Of a stretch of DNA of 64,000 bases, positions 23,320 through 35,500 are shown piece by piece; position 1 is the stretch's first letter, and every line of letters begins with the position of its first letter. A program made the position numbers and the translations under genes. Below the pieces are notes generated by a model. That model saw only the letters and a list, made by a program, of their open reading frames with translations. It did no database searches and was not told the origin of the DNA. The stretch is from Halichondria panicea. Its lineage: Eukaryota; Porifera; Demospongiae; Suberitida; Halichondriidae. The stretch spans positions 248,001-312,000 of the forward strand of contig NC_087381.1 of assembly GCF_963675165.1 (NCBI RefSeq), written 5' to 3'.

Positions 23320-23430
23320 CAGAGGAGGTACGATATCCGCGTGTCATCCACACACACATTATTGAACTTTGACCTAAGGAATGTGTGTGTAAAACATATC
23401 CTTTGACACGCGGATGTCGTACCTCCTCTG
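23320..23430. mobile_element. 111-bp MITE with 27-bp inverted repeats and 9-bp target duplication
   Basis: The ends are CAGAGGAGGTACGATATCCG on the left and, as reverse complement, CAGAGGAGGTACGACATCCG on the right, matching over 27 bases with one mismatch. The element is bordered by GGTTATAGT on both sides (23,311-23,319 and 23,431-23,439), a perfect 9-bp target-site duplication. Duplications of 9 bp are typical of Mutator-like elements. The class is inferred from that length only. No coding capacity. Confidence 0.85.
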
Positions 23431-23442
23431 GGTTATAGTAAG

Positions 23443-23651
23443 CATAGGCGTAGGAACCAGGGGGGCAAGGGGGGCAGTTGCCCCCCTCAGCCAAATATTT
23501 TGCTTTTTCGCCCCCCTTAGCCAGCACTGCTCTCTAATTGAAAAAATATTGTGAGCATATTAAATATTGGAGAATTTTAAATTGTGTCTCAGTGATATTG
23601 GTATAACATATTGTTTGCCCCCCTTAGGTAAAACATCTTCCTACCCCTATG
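23443..23651. mobile_element. ~209-bp MITE-like element with GGGGGGC-rich end
   Basis: The left end CATAGGCGTAGGAA and the right end TTCCTACCCCTATG are inverted repeats with one mismatch. GTAAG flanks both ends (23,438-23,442 and 23,652-23,656), a possible 5-bp target duplication. The interior has two blocks of GCCCCCCTTAGCC type near each other. The element sits only 12 bases from the preceding MITE. Confidence 0.65.
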
Positions 23652-23964
23652 GTAAGTTATAGCATGCAGTCCTGTAACAATTTAAATTGCACTTTTAAAA
23701 CTAAGTATGCAATTATAAGCAGCCTACAGGCTATAATTATAGTACGTATGTAGTCGAGAGCATACAGTCTTGTAACAATTTGTCACAGTGATTGCATACC
23801 AGCTGCTGAGTGCCAGACAATAAAGGACGAGTAATTTGTTGGCTCTCTCGACACAGCCAGTAAGTGCATCATTGTTAGCGGAGTGTACCACACACACTAG
23901 ACACAACAGAGTGATAGCGCTGCCCAGCTATACGTATATGTGCGTACAATGATGGTTTTGTTTA

Positions 23965-24078
23965 TTCCCTGCAATTTCACGCCAAGCCAGTTTTTTACAC
24001 GGCTGTACTGGCCACAGAATGTTCCCTGCAATTTCACGCCAAGCCAGTTTTTTACACCGCTGTACTGGCCACAGAATG
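23965..24078 (+). repeat. 57-bp tandem duplication
   Basis: Two direct copies of a 57-bp unit starting TTCCCTGCAATTTCACGCCA lie at 23,965-24,021 and 24,022-24,078, differing by a swapped dinucleotide. There is no coding frame. Confidence 0.85.
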
Positions 24079-24838
24079 TTTGACATCATTAGAGCATTGA
24101 GGTCACTAGATACTTCTCAACCACATGCAATGCACCAATTATTGTATGAGGGAGAGAGTAATTAAGATAGGCCATTTCTGTGGTTGCGGTCTAAGCATTG
24201 TCAGCAAGCCACATTGTGTATGCATTCAAGTTCTTATCAGTTGGGGAGAACTTGTACTACTGCAAACCAGCCACAAAAATCCCCCCTATCAGCATAAATT
24301 AGAATACAATACAATAGCTGTATGTTTGTGTTGATGTCATAGATAAAAGTATCTCTATATACTGCGCTGTGATAGCACTGCATGCATTAGTAAGCTTTTT
24401 GAATTGAGTGTTTATTTATTTATTACAGATAGATTCAACTGACCAAATCATCAATGTATACAGTGCCAATCAACTGTGAAGACACAAGCACATGCCACGC
24501 ACAGTTTTGATGACTTGTTGATGGTTATTCAATATTCATAGGATAATTTTAACAACTTGTTTCGTCTTGCTGGTCAGCCTACAAATGTTTGAAGCTTTTC
24601 AAATGGCTAGGTACAATTAGCGATGCATGTTATAAATTGTTATGGTATGTCCTCTACATTCCGATCTATAGCATCGCTTTAGCATTCATCCAAATATTTT
24701 AACACATCAGAAAAGTTCTTTAATTAATGGAACCATGAAGATTGGCCGGTATAATAATCATGGGTGACAATAAGTTATAAAACAAGTGTTAAAATGCACA
24801 AAGACACACAAAAAAGCACACAATATACATACGTACGT

Positions 24839-26278
24839 TTAATCATCGTCCAGTTCACTGTCGTCTGATTCTATCATCATGGATCTGATGGGTGTGGCCT
24901 CAAAAGTCATTCTTCGCGGTGTTGCTATCTCCACGATGCCATCCCGTTGGTCGTCACTACTACTTGACCAACTCGGACGATTTTCCCGTTTGACAGGTTC
25001 CACAGACAGCATTCGCATGTGAGCCACAGCCGATGTGGTCATACTTTGGTAAGAGGCAACGGTACAACCGTCGGGGCTAAAACACTCGGTCCATTGTTGC
25101 TTGTCCTCGCATGACAGTGTGGGTGCCGGGCGACGATTGAACAGATATGCTATAGAGTTCCTTTTGCCCGCGTGCAGTTTTTTCTCCTTTTTGTCTCTTA
25201 TTTGAATCATTCCGTCGCTCAGTGCCAGAGGGGATATGATGTTCAAAGGATCGCTGATTTTCCGTTCTATCTCTTCTTTATGAACTACGTTTGAAGGCAC
25301 AGTACTGGAGCCTACTCGAGACAATCTGAGGTGTCCATTGGAGGTGGTTGTGGTTGGACTGAGAAGTTGATCAGCGTCGATAGACTGACTTCTTTGTGAT
25401 TTTTCTAATGGTGATTTTGCACTGGTTGAATCAACAGCTTCGATTGGAATTTTCGACGCCTTGTGCTTGGATTTAATTGATTCGTTGTTCAAACTCTTGG
25501 ACCTTTTACGAATCATTCTACCCAGAGATTTTCTTCGAGACAATTTCGGTGAACTGGAACCACGGGGGAGGGGCTGAGGTGGTGACGACCGTAACGGACT
25601 AGGGGGTGGTTTGGCCAAGCTGGCTGCATAGCGATCTTCCTCGGGAATTTCTGCGATGGACGTGATTTGCTCGAGTTTAATGAGGTTCTTCAGTGCTGTT
25701 TTGAGGTCCTTCTTGTCTCTGCACATGTTGATGCCTTCTTTGTAGACCTGCTTTGCTTTCTCCCATTCGTTTATCACGCACAGAGCGGCCCCCATCCGCA
25801 TGTACCACTTTGACTTGCTCGGATGGTGGTCAGATTCGCTGCTAGCCTTAATGTACACATCTCCCAATTGGTTTAGGATTTTCTTGCAACTCTTATCTGC
25901 AGAATGCACTGGGCTATCGTTCATACGACTCTGCACTTCTCGACGTACTAGTCCACTCACGAAACCAAGATTTGTATCGTACAAGCACTCCAGCTCAGTT
26001 TGCAACTCTATTCCTAGTGCTTCATTGAACTGAGTTACTGCTGATAGGATATCCCCTGAGGCATAAGAAGACCGTCCTACAAACGATGCTGAAACGTATT
26101 CATCCATCACAACACCGATACTCTTTGGAGATGGCATCCCATTATCTGAGTCTTCTATCTCCTCGTCTTCCAGCTCCAGTAGACGTGTTGAAGTTGCAAC
26201 TGTTCGTGCTTCTAGTTCTGTAGTTGATGCAGAACTCAGACTGCTATCTAGCGATGCTGCTCGCTTCTTGTTGAACAT
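24839..26278 (-). CDS. Intronless protein with TPR-like helices, function unknown
   Basis: A single open frame encodes 479 residues. The start Met (26,276-26,278) is the first in the frame. Residues 1-60 are Ser/Glu-rich and acidic. Residues 60-100 (ASGDILSAVTQFNEALGIEL) and 150-200 (KWYMRMGAALCVINEWEKAK, then QVYKEGINMCRDK) have the spacing of tetratricopeptide helices, a protein-interaction fold. A Pro/Ser-rich and then highly basic stretch (about 220-260, SRRKSLGRMIRKRSKSL) could be a nuclear localisation or phosphorylation region. The remainder is low-complexity and ends in an acidic DDSELDDD tail. I do not recognise an orthologue. The gene is head-to-head with myosin V. Lack of introns among intron-rich neighbours suggests retroposition or a lineage-specific gene. 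Confidence 0.8.
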   Translation of the reverse strand: MFNKKRAASLDSSLSSASTTELEARTVATSTRLLELEDEEIEDSDNGMPSPKSIGVVMDEYVSASFVGRSSYASGDILSAVTQFNEALGIELQTELECLYDTNLGFVSGLVRREVQSRMNDSPVHSADKSCKKILNQLGDVYIKASSESDHHPSKSKWYMRMGAALCVINEWEKAKQVYKEGINMCRDKKDLKTALKNLIKLEQITSIAEIPEEDRYAASLAKPPPSPLRSSPPQPLPRGSSSPKLSRRKSLGRMIRKRSKSLNNESIKSKHKASKIPIEAVDSTSAKSPLEKSQRSQSIDADQLLSPTTTTSNGHLRLSRVGSSTVPSNVVHKEEIERKISDPLNIISPLALSDGMIQIRDKKEKKLHAGKRNSIAYLFNRRPAPTLSCEDKQQWTECFSPDGCTVASYQSMTTSAVAHMRMLSVEPVKRENRPSWSSSSDDQRDGIVEIATPRRMTFEATPIRSMMIESDDSELDDD

Positions 26279-26566
26279 GGTTAACTCACTGCAATGGTAG
26301 CTAGCTAGCTCGCTTGTGCGCTTGTATTTACTACAAAGTTGTTACATGATAATTACAAGCGGATGTGTGTGGTCAAATTGCATTTTTCGCCCACACGGGA
26401 AAATTCATTAGATTACGTGCGCATGCTCAACAAACTCTTGAGAGGGGAGGGGCTGCATTGGTGCACGTTAATTAGAAGAGAGGCGGAGCCATGTGCCGGG
26501 ATAGGCTGCTGTGGTAAAGACAGCCAAGAAACCATCATCAAGTGTAGAGACTCTGCACTGAACATC
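26279..26566. promoter_or_regulatory. Shared upstream region of the TPR-like gene and myosin V
   Basis: Only 288 bp separate the two divergent start codons. No TATA box is convincing. The segment has no introns or repeats. It is inferred to be a bidirectional promoter from position alone. The myosin V reading frame stays open upstream to an ATG at 26,339, so a longer N-terminus cannot be excluded. Confidence 0.4.
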
Positions 26567-29500
26567 ATGGATCTCTATACCAAGGTGATGCATTTTGTCA
26601 GACACACAGACACACAGTTTATAAGCTGTACCCCCCCCCACACACACACACAGGGCACACGTGTGTGGGTGGCCAGTGACTCTGTAGTGTGGGAGGATGG
26701 AGAGGTGGTGGACTGTGAGGGTGGGCGTGTCCACGTCAGGTCACATGACGGTCGTTCCCTGGTTATATCGTTACAAGACAACCCCCCTCACTTGATGAAC
26801 CCTGATATTCTAGTGGGAGCTAATGACCTCACATCACTGAGCTACCTACACGAACCAGCAGGTACCACTAATAGAGCTCTACTCCGCCCACTTGACCACA
26901 CCCTCTTTCTCAAAGCCTAATAGAGCATAAATTGTTCTCCAATCGTTCTCATACCGTATAGCGGGTAATTTTTGTATAAACTGCCCAATTAACTATTATT
27001 TTCAATATTTTAAATAATTATTCATACAGCTCAGGATAGATGTTAATAATTACCAATAATTTATTGCATTTTCCATTCCAGTTCTGCACAATCTCAGTGT
27101 TCGGTTCCAGAGATCCGGTACCATCTACACGTACTGTGGTATAGTGCTGGTGGCAGTCAACCCTTACCAGCCATTGCCCATATATGGCAATGAGATAGCG
27201 GCAGCCTACAGTGGACGGCATGCGGTGAACCTTGACCCCCACATCTACGCTATAGCCGAGGAGGCCTTTGCTAGACTAACCAGGTAAGCGGACTGGAATA
27301 ACTTCGTCATAATTATAATTATAGAAATGACAATTCCATTAATATTTGGTTGAGAAACTAGCTGTGTTTAGACACTAGTTGATAAGATCTACATGGGAAG
27401 TACATGAGAAGTACATGGGAAAAGTGCCTCAGAGCAGGTATACTATGGGACTTAGTGTACCTGCAAATTTACTTAGTATACCTAGTATTCCGTTGTCAAG
27501 TAATTGTATTGTAGTCGAGCAGTTTGCACATGCGCACTAGTATCTAAATGAGTTAGACATGCACTGTTTTGTCGGTGTCCATGTGATTTAGAAGCCCTCA
27601 GCCACTTTAGTACCCTCGCTACGTTCGAGATACTAAATCAGTGCCTTTGGGCTTCTAAATCCCATAGACACCTCCAAAACAGTGTCTAACTATTATTTAG
27701 TGTAAGTGATACTTTATAAAAATTTCCCATTTATGTAGAGAAATTAATTTTGTTGTCTGACTCATATCTTTAGAGAGGGGCGCAGTCAGTCAGTGATAGT
27801 GAGTGGGGAGAGTGGAGCGGGGAAGACTGTCAGTGCAAAGTACACCATGAGCTACTGTGCGGCAGTGGGCGGGGCTGAGTCACATGACTGTCATGTGGAC
27901 AGGAAGGTCCTAGCGTCCAATCCGATCATGGAGGTAAATATGCAACCTTTTGTTACACATCTAAACGAGCTCATTCCGAAAATCATACAATCGTTGAATT
28001 TAAACCAACAGAACTCTAGTTACAGAGCCAACTCTAGAACTTGAAGGGACCTGCCTGTAGCGTTAAATAGAGCATCTTTAAACGACCATAACTTTAGTTC
28101 CGTTGGTCCGATAACGTTAATTTTATGATTTTCTGAAAGCTTAGAGAGAGGCCTTTCACATGATGTGTTAAAACATAAATTTTCGTCGGGGCCCAAATTT
28201 GTCATTTTTCGGCCTTGGACCATGGGCTATTATTCATGGTATTGCCAAATTGGCAAATAATTTTTCTCTCAAATATGAACTTTGATGACACCATTTGAAA
28301 GGTATCTTTCTAAGCTTTCAGAAAATCATAAAATCGTTGAATTTAGATCACAACTGTTGTTACAGAGCCAACTCTAGTACTTCAAAGCGAAGGGGATCTA
28401 CATGTATAGTGTTGAGCATTTTTGAATGGCCATATAAAGTTCTGTTGGTCCAATAGCGTTAATCATATGACCAAATCAGTACCCACTGTGCTAGCTGTTT
28501 CTTCAGATACATAGTATAGTTCTATCTTTATTGCCTCCCCCCTCAGGCTATTGGTAACGCTCGTACCACTCGTAACGACAACAGTAGCAGGTTTGGCAAG
28601 TACACTCAGATCAGGTTTAACAAGAGTCACCAAATAACTGGAGCCCTCATGAGCACCTTCCTCCTGGAGAGGTCAAGGTGTGTTCGGCCGTCCCTTGGTG
28701 AGAGGAACTATCACATCTTCTATCAGCTGTGTTCTTGTGCGGAGGAGGAAGAGTTTAGTCACCTCCGATTGTGTGAGTGTGTGGTGTGTGGGTGTGGGTG
28801 TGTGGTGTGTGGGTGTGTGGTGAGGGGGTGATGTTCGCAACATAAGTTATAGATAGCTTCGAAAAGAGTAGAAAAAACACTTCGAGAAAAAAAGCGCGGG
28901 CTCTTATTATAAGTTTATTATAGCCCACGCTTTTGGACAATCTGTGCCTGAAATAATTTACTATTATTAACGTGTTCCTCTCTCCTGTGTAGCTCCGCCT
29001 ACTGACTTCCATTACACTAATCAAGGTGGGTGTGTCCAGATCAACGGTGTGAGCGACCAATCAGAATTCAGGAATACTCGCGAGGCTCTTCGGATGCTTG
29101 GTTTCCATGAAGATCAGGAGGCGTATATATTCCGCGTACTAGCAGCCGTACTTCACCTTGGCAACGTCCAGGTGGGCGTGGCACATTCCGGAGGGGAAGA
29201 CGTATCTACAATCTCATTGGACGATGATCACATGACCCATGCCGCTCAGTTACTGGGAGTGGATAAAGCTCAACTGCGACTCTGGCTAACACATAGACTG
29301 ATAGTAACAGCACGGGAGAGTTTGAAGAAACCACTGTCTCCGGAGCAAGTAAGTGTGTGTGGTGTGGGCGTGTGTGTATAGAAACTACTGTCTCCGGAGC
29401 AAGTGAGTGTGTGTGTGGTGTGGGCGTGTGTGTTTACTGTCATAATTTAGAAGCATGGCGTGGGCTTTTATTAAGTGCAGAATGAGACCTGTTTTCAGAG

Positions 29501-32500
29501 CTAACTTTGATTGTCCATAACTTGTGTTAGGAACGTCCGATTTTAAAGCTAAAAGATGCATTCAGTCAGTAGCTCTGTCATGGTGTGTCTTAGATCTGTG
29601 ATTGCGTTCACAATTTTCCCCTGCAGGCATTATCTGCTCGTGATGGCTTATCCAAACATTTGTACGCTCGTCTATTTGATTGGGTGGTGGTGCAGATCAA
29701 CCAATCACTGAGCAGTCGTCAGTCACATGACCAGCCCTTTATAGGGGTGCTGGACATCTATGGCTTCGAGGTATTCAACGTGAACAGTTTTGAGCAGTTT
29801 TGCATCAACTATGCGAATGAGAAACTGCAGCAACAATTCAACCAGGTTCGTATACATTGCATTTCAATTATTTACCGTGTATAGCGCGAAATTTCCGAGG
29901 CATCCCACGAAAAAACAGCGAAAATTAATTAAGCCCCCTCTAAAATTAGCGCTATACAATATATTAGCGCTATACAATAATTGTTTTATAATAATAATTT
30001 TATCAATTTATATTGATTTATTTGTTTATTTTCTAGCATGTTTTTAAGTTGGAACAACAAGAGTACGTGAGAGAAGCCATTGAGTGGTCGTTCATCCATT
30101 ACCATGACAACCAGCATACCATAGACCTCATCGAAAGCCGACTCGGTATTTTAGATTTACTGGACGAAACATGTCGGGTGAGGTCCCTCGAATAGTAGCC
30201 TCATCCCTCGATTAATGGCCTCCCTCTATTACAGCTCCCCTCGTCTAGCGATGCACTGTTTGTACAGAAGCTCTACTCCGCCCACTTGACCACACCCTCT
30301 TTCTCAAAGCCTCGTACATCTGTACGTAGCTTCTGTGTGACTCACTATGCTGGAGCAGTGGAGTACATGAACACTGGGTTTGTGAGTAAGAACTTGGACT
30401 CTGTTCATATAGAACACGTCAGTCTCGTCAGGGGGAGTAAGGTATGTGTGGGCGTGTGTGTGGGTGGGTGGTGTGGGGGTGTGTCATAGGGGACATGAAC
30501 GTTAATTACGTATCATATTATTGCTATTAGTTCCATTTTCTGTAATCCTTTACTCAGTTTGTCACTGCATGATTATACCGCCCACACAGGACAAACTAGT
30601 GGCAGGGCTGTTTGCTGACAATGCTAAAAGCACAAAGGGAGGAATAAAGAAAGAAACTGTCGGATCTCAGTTCCGAACTTCCCTCTCACAATTAATGAGC
30701 ACCCTCAGTTTGACCACACCCCATTACGTCCGCTGCATCAAACCAAACGACAACAAAACACCTTTCACGTAATAGCAACTAAAAATAATATTAATTATTA
30801 ATTATCATAATTATTACATATATTTTCTCGCATATACATGTCACATGACTATCACATGACCTGCTGCTCAGGTTTGACCCTCATCGTGTAGTGCAGCAGT
30901 TGAGAGCGTGTGGTGTTCTAGAGACGGTGCGGATTAGTGCAGCTGGTTATCCCTCGCGATGGCTTTACGGAGAGTTCAGGGCGCGTTACCGAATGCTAGG
31001 GGTCAAAGGTCATCAGAGGGGGTGTGCTGAGAGGGAGGTGGTCCAAGGATTGCTAGAACGTTGTATCAAGGTACAGAATGCATATATATATATATAATTA
31101 TAGAAGTTATGATTGCATAAGTTATGGCCGTTCAAAGATGCTAAAATTAATGTGTACACTAGAGCCTCCAATTGCCAACTTTTTAAACAGCCGTAATATC
31201 GTGGATCCAATGTCAAAAATGTTATGATTTTCTGAAAGCTTAGAAAAAATTGTTCAAATGGTGTCATCAAAAATCATATTTGAGAGATAAAAGTATTTGC
31301 CAATTTGGCGATACCATGAATAATAGCCCATGGTCCAAGGCCGAAAAATGACAAATTAGGGCCCCGACAAAATTTTGGATTGCAACACATCATTTTAAAG
31401 GTCTCTTTCTAAGCTTTCAGAAATCAAAAAAGTTTTGACATTGGATCAACGATACTAAAGTTAAGGCTGTTGAACTACATTCCATGGTTTAGGGATTCTT
31501 TCAGCTGCCATAACTTCAAAGAGCTCCTCTGGTGTTTCCCAGTCCCATATAATTACTGTAGTTATTTGTAGGACAACTGCCAGTAGCTCTAACATACGTT
31601 GATATAGCCACACGTATAAATGTTTGGTTAGCACTTGTTTCTTATGCAGGATCGTGACAAGTATCGCCTTGGTCGCAGCAAGGTGTTCTTCCGTGCTGGT
31701 CAGGTGGCCTACCTCGAGAGATTGCGCTCTCTGATACTGCAGAGTAGTGGTCTCATGATACAGAAGCATGTGCGTGGATGGATACAACGGAGGAGGTGTG
31801 TTGTGTGGGTGTGTGTGTGTGGGTGTGATGCATGTGCTCAATCGTTGTTAATTAAATGCGTGTACATATGTGTGTTCAGGTACCTGAGTCTAAAGATTCT
31901 CACTGTGAGATTACAAGCTCTGGTGAGGGGCGTGGCTGCAAGGAGGTGTGTCTGTTATCAGGTCACGTGATTGTCATGTGATATTTGTGTATTCGTAGGT
32001 GGGCGTGGCATCTTAGACAGACAAGTGCGGCCACTACTCTTCAGAAGTATATCCGCTGTTTTATTGCCCGGAAACAGTTTCTACGGTTACGATTTGGTTG
32101 CCTGGCGATACAGAGTCTGTTTCGAGGCTTGGCCGCTAGAAAGGTAGATACAAATACACCCCCTCCACACACACACACACCTCACACCACCCACACAGCG
32201 CTATCGTGCCCTCGTGTGTGATGTGAAGGCGACCATGATTCAGAGTGTAGTGCGTGGATGGTTGGAGAGGATACACTACAGACGAGCGTTGAGGGGTGTG
32301 GTCATTGTACAATGCTTGGTTAGGAGGTGGCGTGCTAAGAGACAGCTAAGAGCTCTCAAGGTGAGCAATACATTATAACATGTTGACCTGTTTGATCGTA
32401 CACACTATTATTCTGTAAAATTTTTGAAGTGGTGGATATTTTCAATGACTCCCAAACTTGACCGAATTCTTTTGTTAATCATACATGTACGTGTGTGTGT

Positions 32501-35500
32501 GTGTGTGTGTTCTCTCAGATGGAGGCTCGCTCAGTGGACAGACTACAGACGTTGAATAAAGGCTTTGAGAACAAGATAATAGAACTACAACAGAAGCTCA
32601 CTGACCAGGTAAGTACATGTGTACAGCACACCTACTGTAGCTATGCAGGGTGTTGGCTTATCCCAACACTGTAGTTACTGTCAGGGCAATTGGTTGTTAG
32701 AGTCTGGCTTACTCGTTAAGGTCAGGCTAGATTAATAGTTGGCTTCTCTAATACTGTAACAGTATACGTAACACAAAGATATCTTAAATACAAGACAGGG
32801 GAGGGGGACATCATCAAGATACTTTCATACACCACATATATACCCTAATAGTACAGGCCAGGGGGTGGGCTACTGCACAATGATACCTGCTATTCCATGA
32901 TTGCTACAATAACTCCTTTTCCTTCCATTTCTCAGATATCAGCCAACAACGTCCTCAGGGCTAAGTCTGATCGCCTGGAAACACAGCTCAAGTCTGCCCA
33001 CCTCCGCCACTCCACAGCACTGGAGCAGGCCACCCTCAGGCTAGCACACCTGCAGGTACACTGTGTACATGCATATCAAACAGTTACTATACTTAGTAGA
33101 AGCACGCAGTGTTAAAGCCAAAACTTGTCTAACTTCACTGTGCATTGTGTACATGTGTGTGTCACAATATTCATGCATACATTAAGTATAGACTGTGAAT
33201 ACCCCCCACACACACACACTTACCCTCACACGCACACACACACGCCCACACATGTACAGGCGGCCCTAGAGACGGCACAAGTGGCGCAGCAATCGCTTGA
33301 AGAGCAGCTAAAGTCCGAGCAACAGTCAAGCTCTTCACTGGAGGAACAACTCAACGCTGAACGAGAAAAGCACATAAAAACACTCGAAAAATTAGCGCTC
33401 CTGGAGAAAGAAAACGCGGCAAGTCATGTGATAGATCATGTGCCGAAAGAGGGTGATCATGTGATACAATCTGAAGAAATAATGAAACCACCACCTCCTA
33501 GTATTGTAGAAGATTCACTAGAAATGAAATATTCCGATTCTTTGCAAAGTCCGTTCACACTTCCACCCGTAACCAAGGCAACACAACAACAGAAAGCCAC
33601 ACCCACTAGTGCTCCGCTACACTCCACCCCCACGAAAACATTGGAATCAAAACATCGGAACAGGGCTCTGCCCGATCATATTCGTAATATGCTTTTATCT
33701 GAGAGAGATACGTCAAGGTCAAAGGTCACTAACGATACTCCATATACTGGGTACAGTGGGGTCAAAGGTGAGGGGATTTCCCTGCCAGAGGAGGCACTAA
33801 TTGGTCTGAGACAAGCGTTTGATTTGATCAATACACTGACGTCCATCAATGTACAGCTGCAAGATGAGCTAGCCCGACTGTCACAGGAGAACCTGGTGAG
33901 ACTTGTGTGTGCGTGGGCGTGCGTGTGTGTGTGGGGTAGATGGAGTAGATGGTGTTTTAAACAAATCATTTCCAACCATAAATTTTTATTTGACAAAAAT
34001 CTGCTCTTCTCCTTATTGCAATGTACGTACATTATTCACACACCCACACACATCCCGCCCACACACACACACAGACACTACGAGACGTTGCCCCACACCC
34101 TCCCTCAGCACGAAGGCAACAATCACTACCACTCACGCCACTCTCACCCCGTCACCATGATAACCCATCGCCACGACGATCATCCATCCCGTTGCGGACA
34201 CGCCCCCCTCTTGCTAACGTCTCATTGGACAGTTTAGTTGAAGCTCCGTGCATGGGAATGTTGGAATGGGAACATCGGAATGTGAAGCAAGTAGCATCCA
34301 GTCTGGTTATGGAAATAGACCCGGAGAAACTGACCAATCAAATCCCTTGCTTGCCGGCCCATATGATGTTTATGTGCTTGAGGTTTGTTGTACTGTTAAC
34401 AATAATTGCTTACTCACACGCCCACGCAACACTTTTCACACTCTCCACACACACGCCAACGCCCACACACTACAGATATGCGGACCATGTGAATAACGAG
34501 GAACAAGCTACTCAGTTTATGGAGGGTGTCGTCAACGCGTTGCATCAGGTGACCCATCGTAACCATGGAAACCTGGAGCTCCTATCGTTTTGGATGGCCA
34601 ATACGTGTCGTCTCATGCACAACATGAAACAGTTCAGCGGAGGACATGTGAGACAGTAAAATATCACTCAATACCATCTATATTTTGAGGGTATAAACTT
34701 TTGCGGAATGACCGTTAGAAAAGTTTTCGTTGATTTAATTTTCGTGGAATAGCAGCCTTTTTTTGCAGCATGCATGCATGTGATATGGGTATAAATGTTC
34801 GCGTTACATGCTTAATCAGTGAAAACTGCGAACATTTATACCCTCAAAATATACCCGCTATACGGTACACGTCAAGAGTAGGAAATTGCTGTTACTAGCA
34901 GTTCAACACTCTTACTCTTATCTACTCTTGAGTACGTATATATATATCCCACTCTCACTATTCTCTTAACCATTCTGCTTGTGGTGTTGTTAATTTGTAC
35001 TTTGTACTCTGTGTGTAGGATACGTCCTCTCATACCCTGGTGAACTTTGACCTCTCCGAGTACCACCGTATATTGACGCACAGAGCCACTGCCATCTACC
35101 ACGCTATGATAGAGTTGATACACTCACGTCTCAAGGGGCTTATTGGTATGTGTGGGTGCGTGTGTGAGGTGTGTGTGTATGGAGGTTGGAACTGCACAAA
35201 TTCCTAGAACAAATATTAAACGAACATCTTTTTATTTCAGTACCAGGCCTAGTAGAACATGAGTCTATTCCTGGCATCACATCCTCGCGTCCGATTGGCT
35301 CAAAGGGCTCGGCCGAGTCACATGATTCTCCTCTCGTTAGCGTTGATATGGTTGTCAAGGAGATTAATACCATGGTGATGACGCTACGACAGAACTATGT
35401 TGATCCAGAGATAGTCAGTCAAATCATTCGACAGGTAACATAATGTGATCTGTGATATACTGTGCAAATTTAGCGTTACTTTGAACGGCCATAAATAGTT

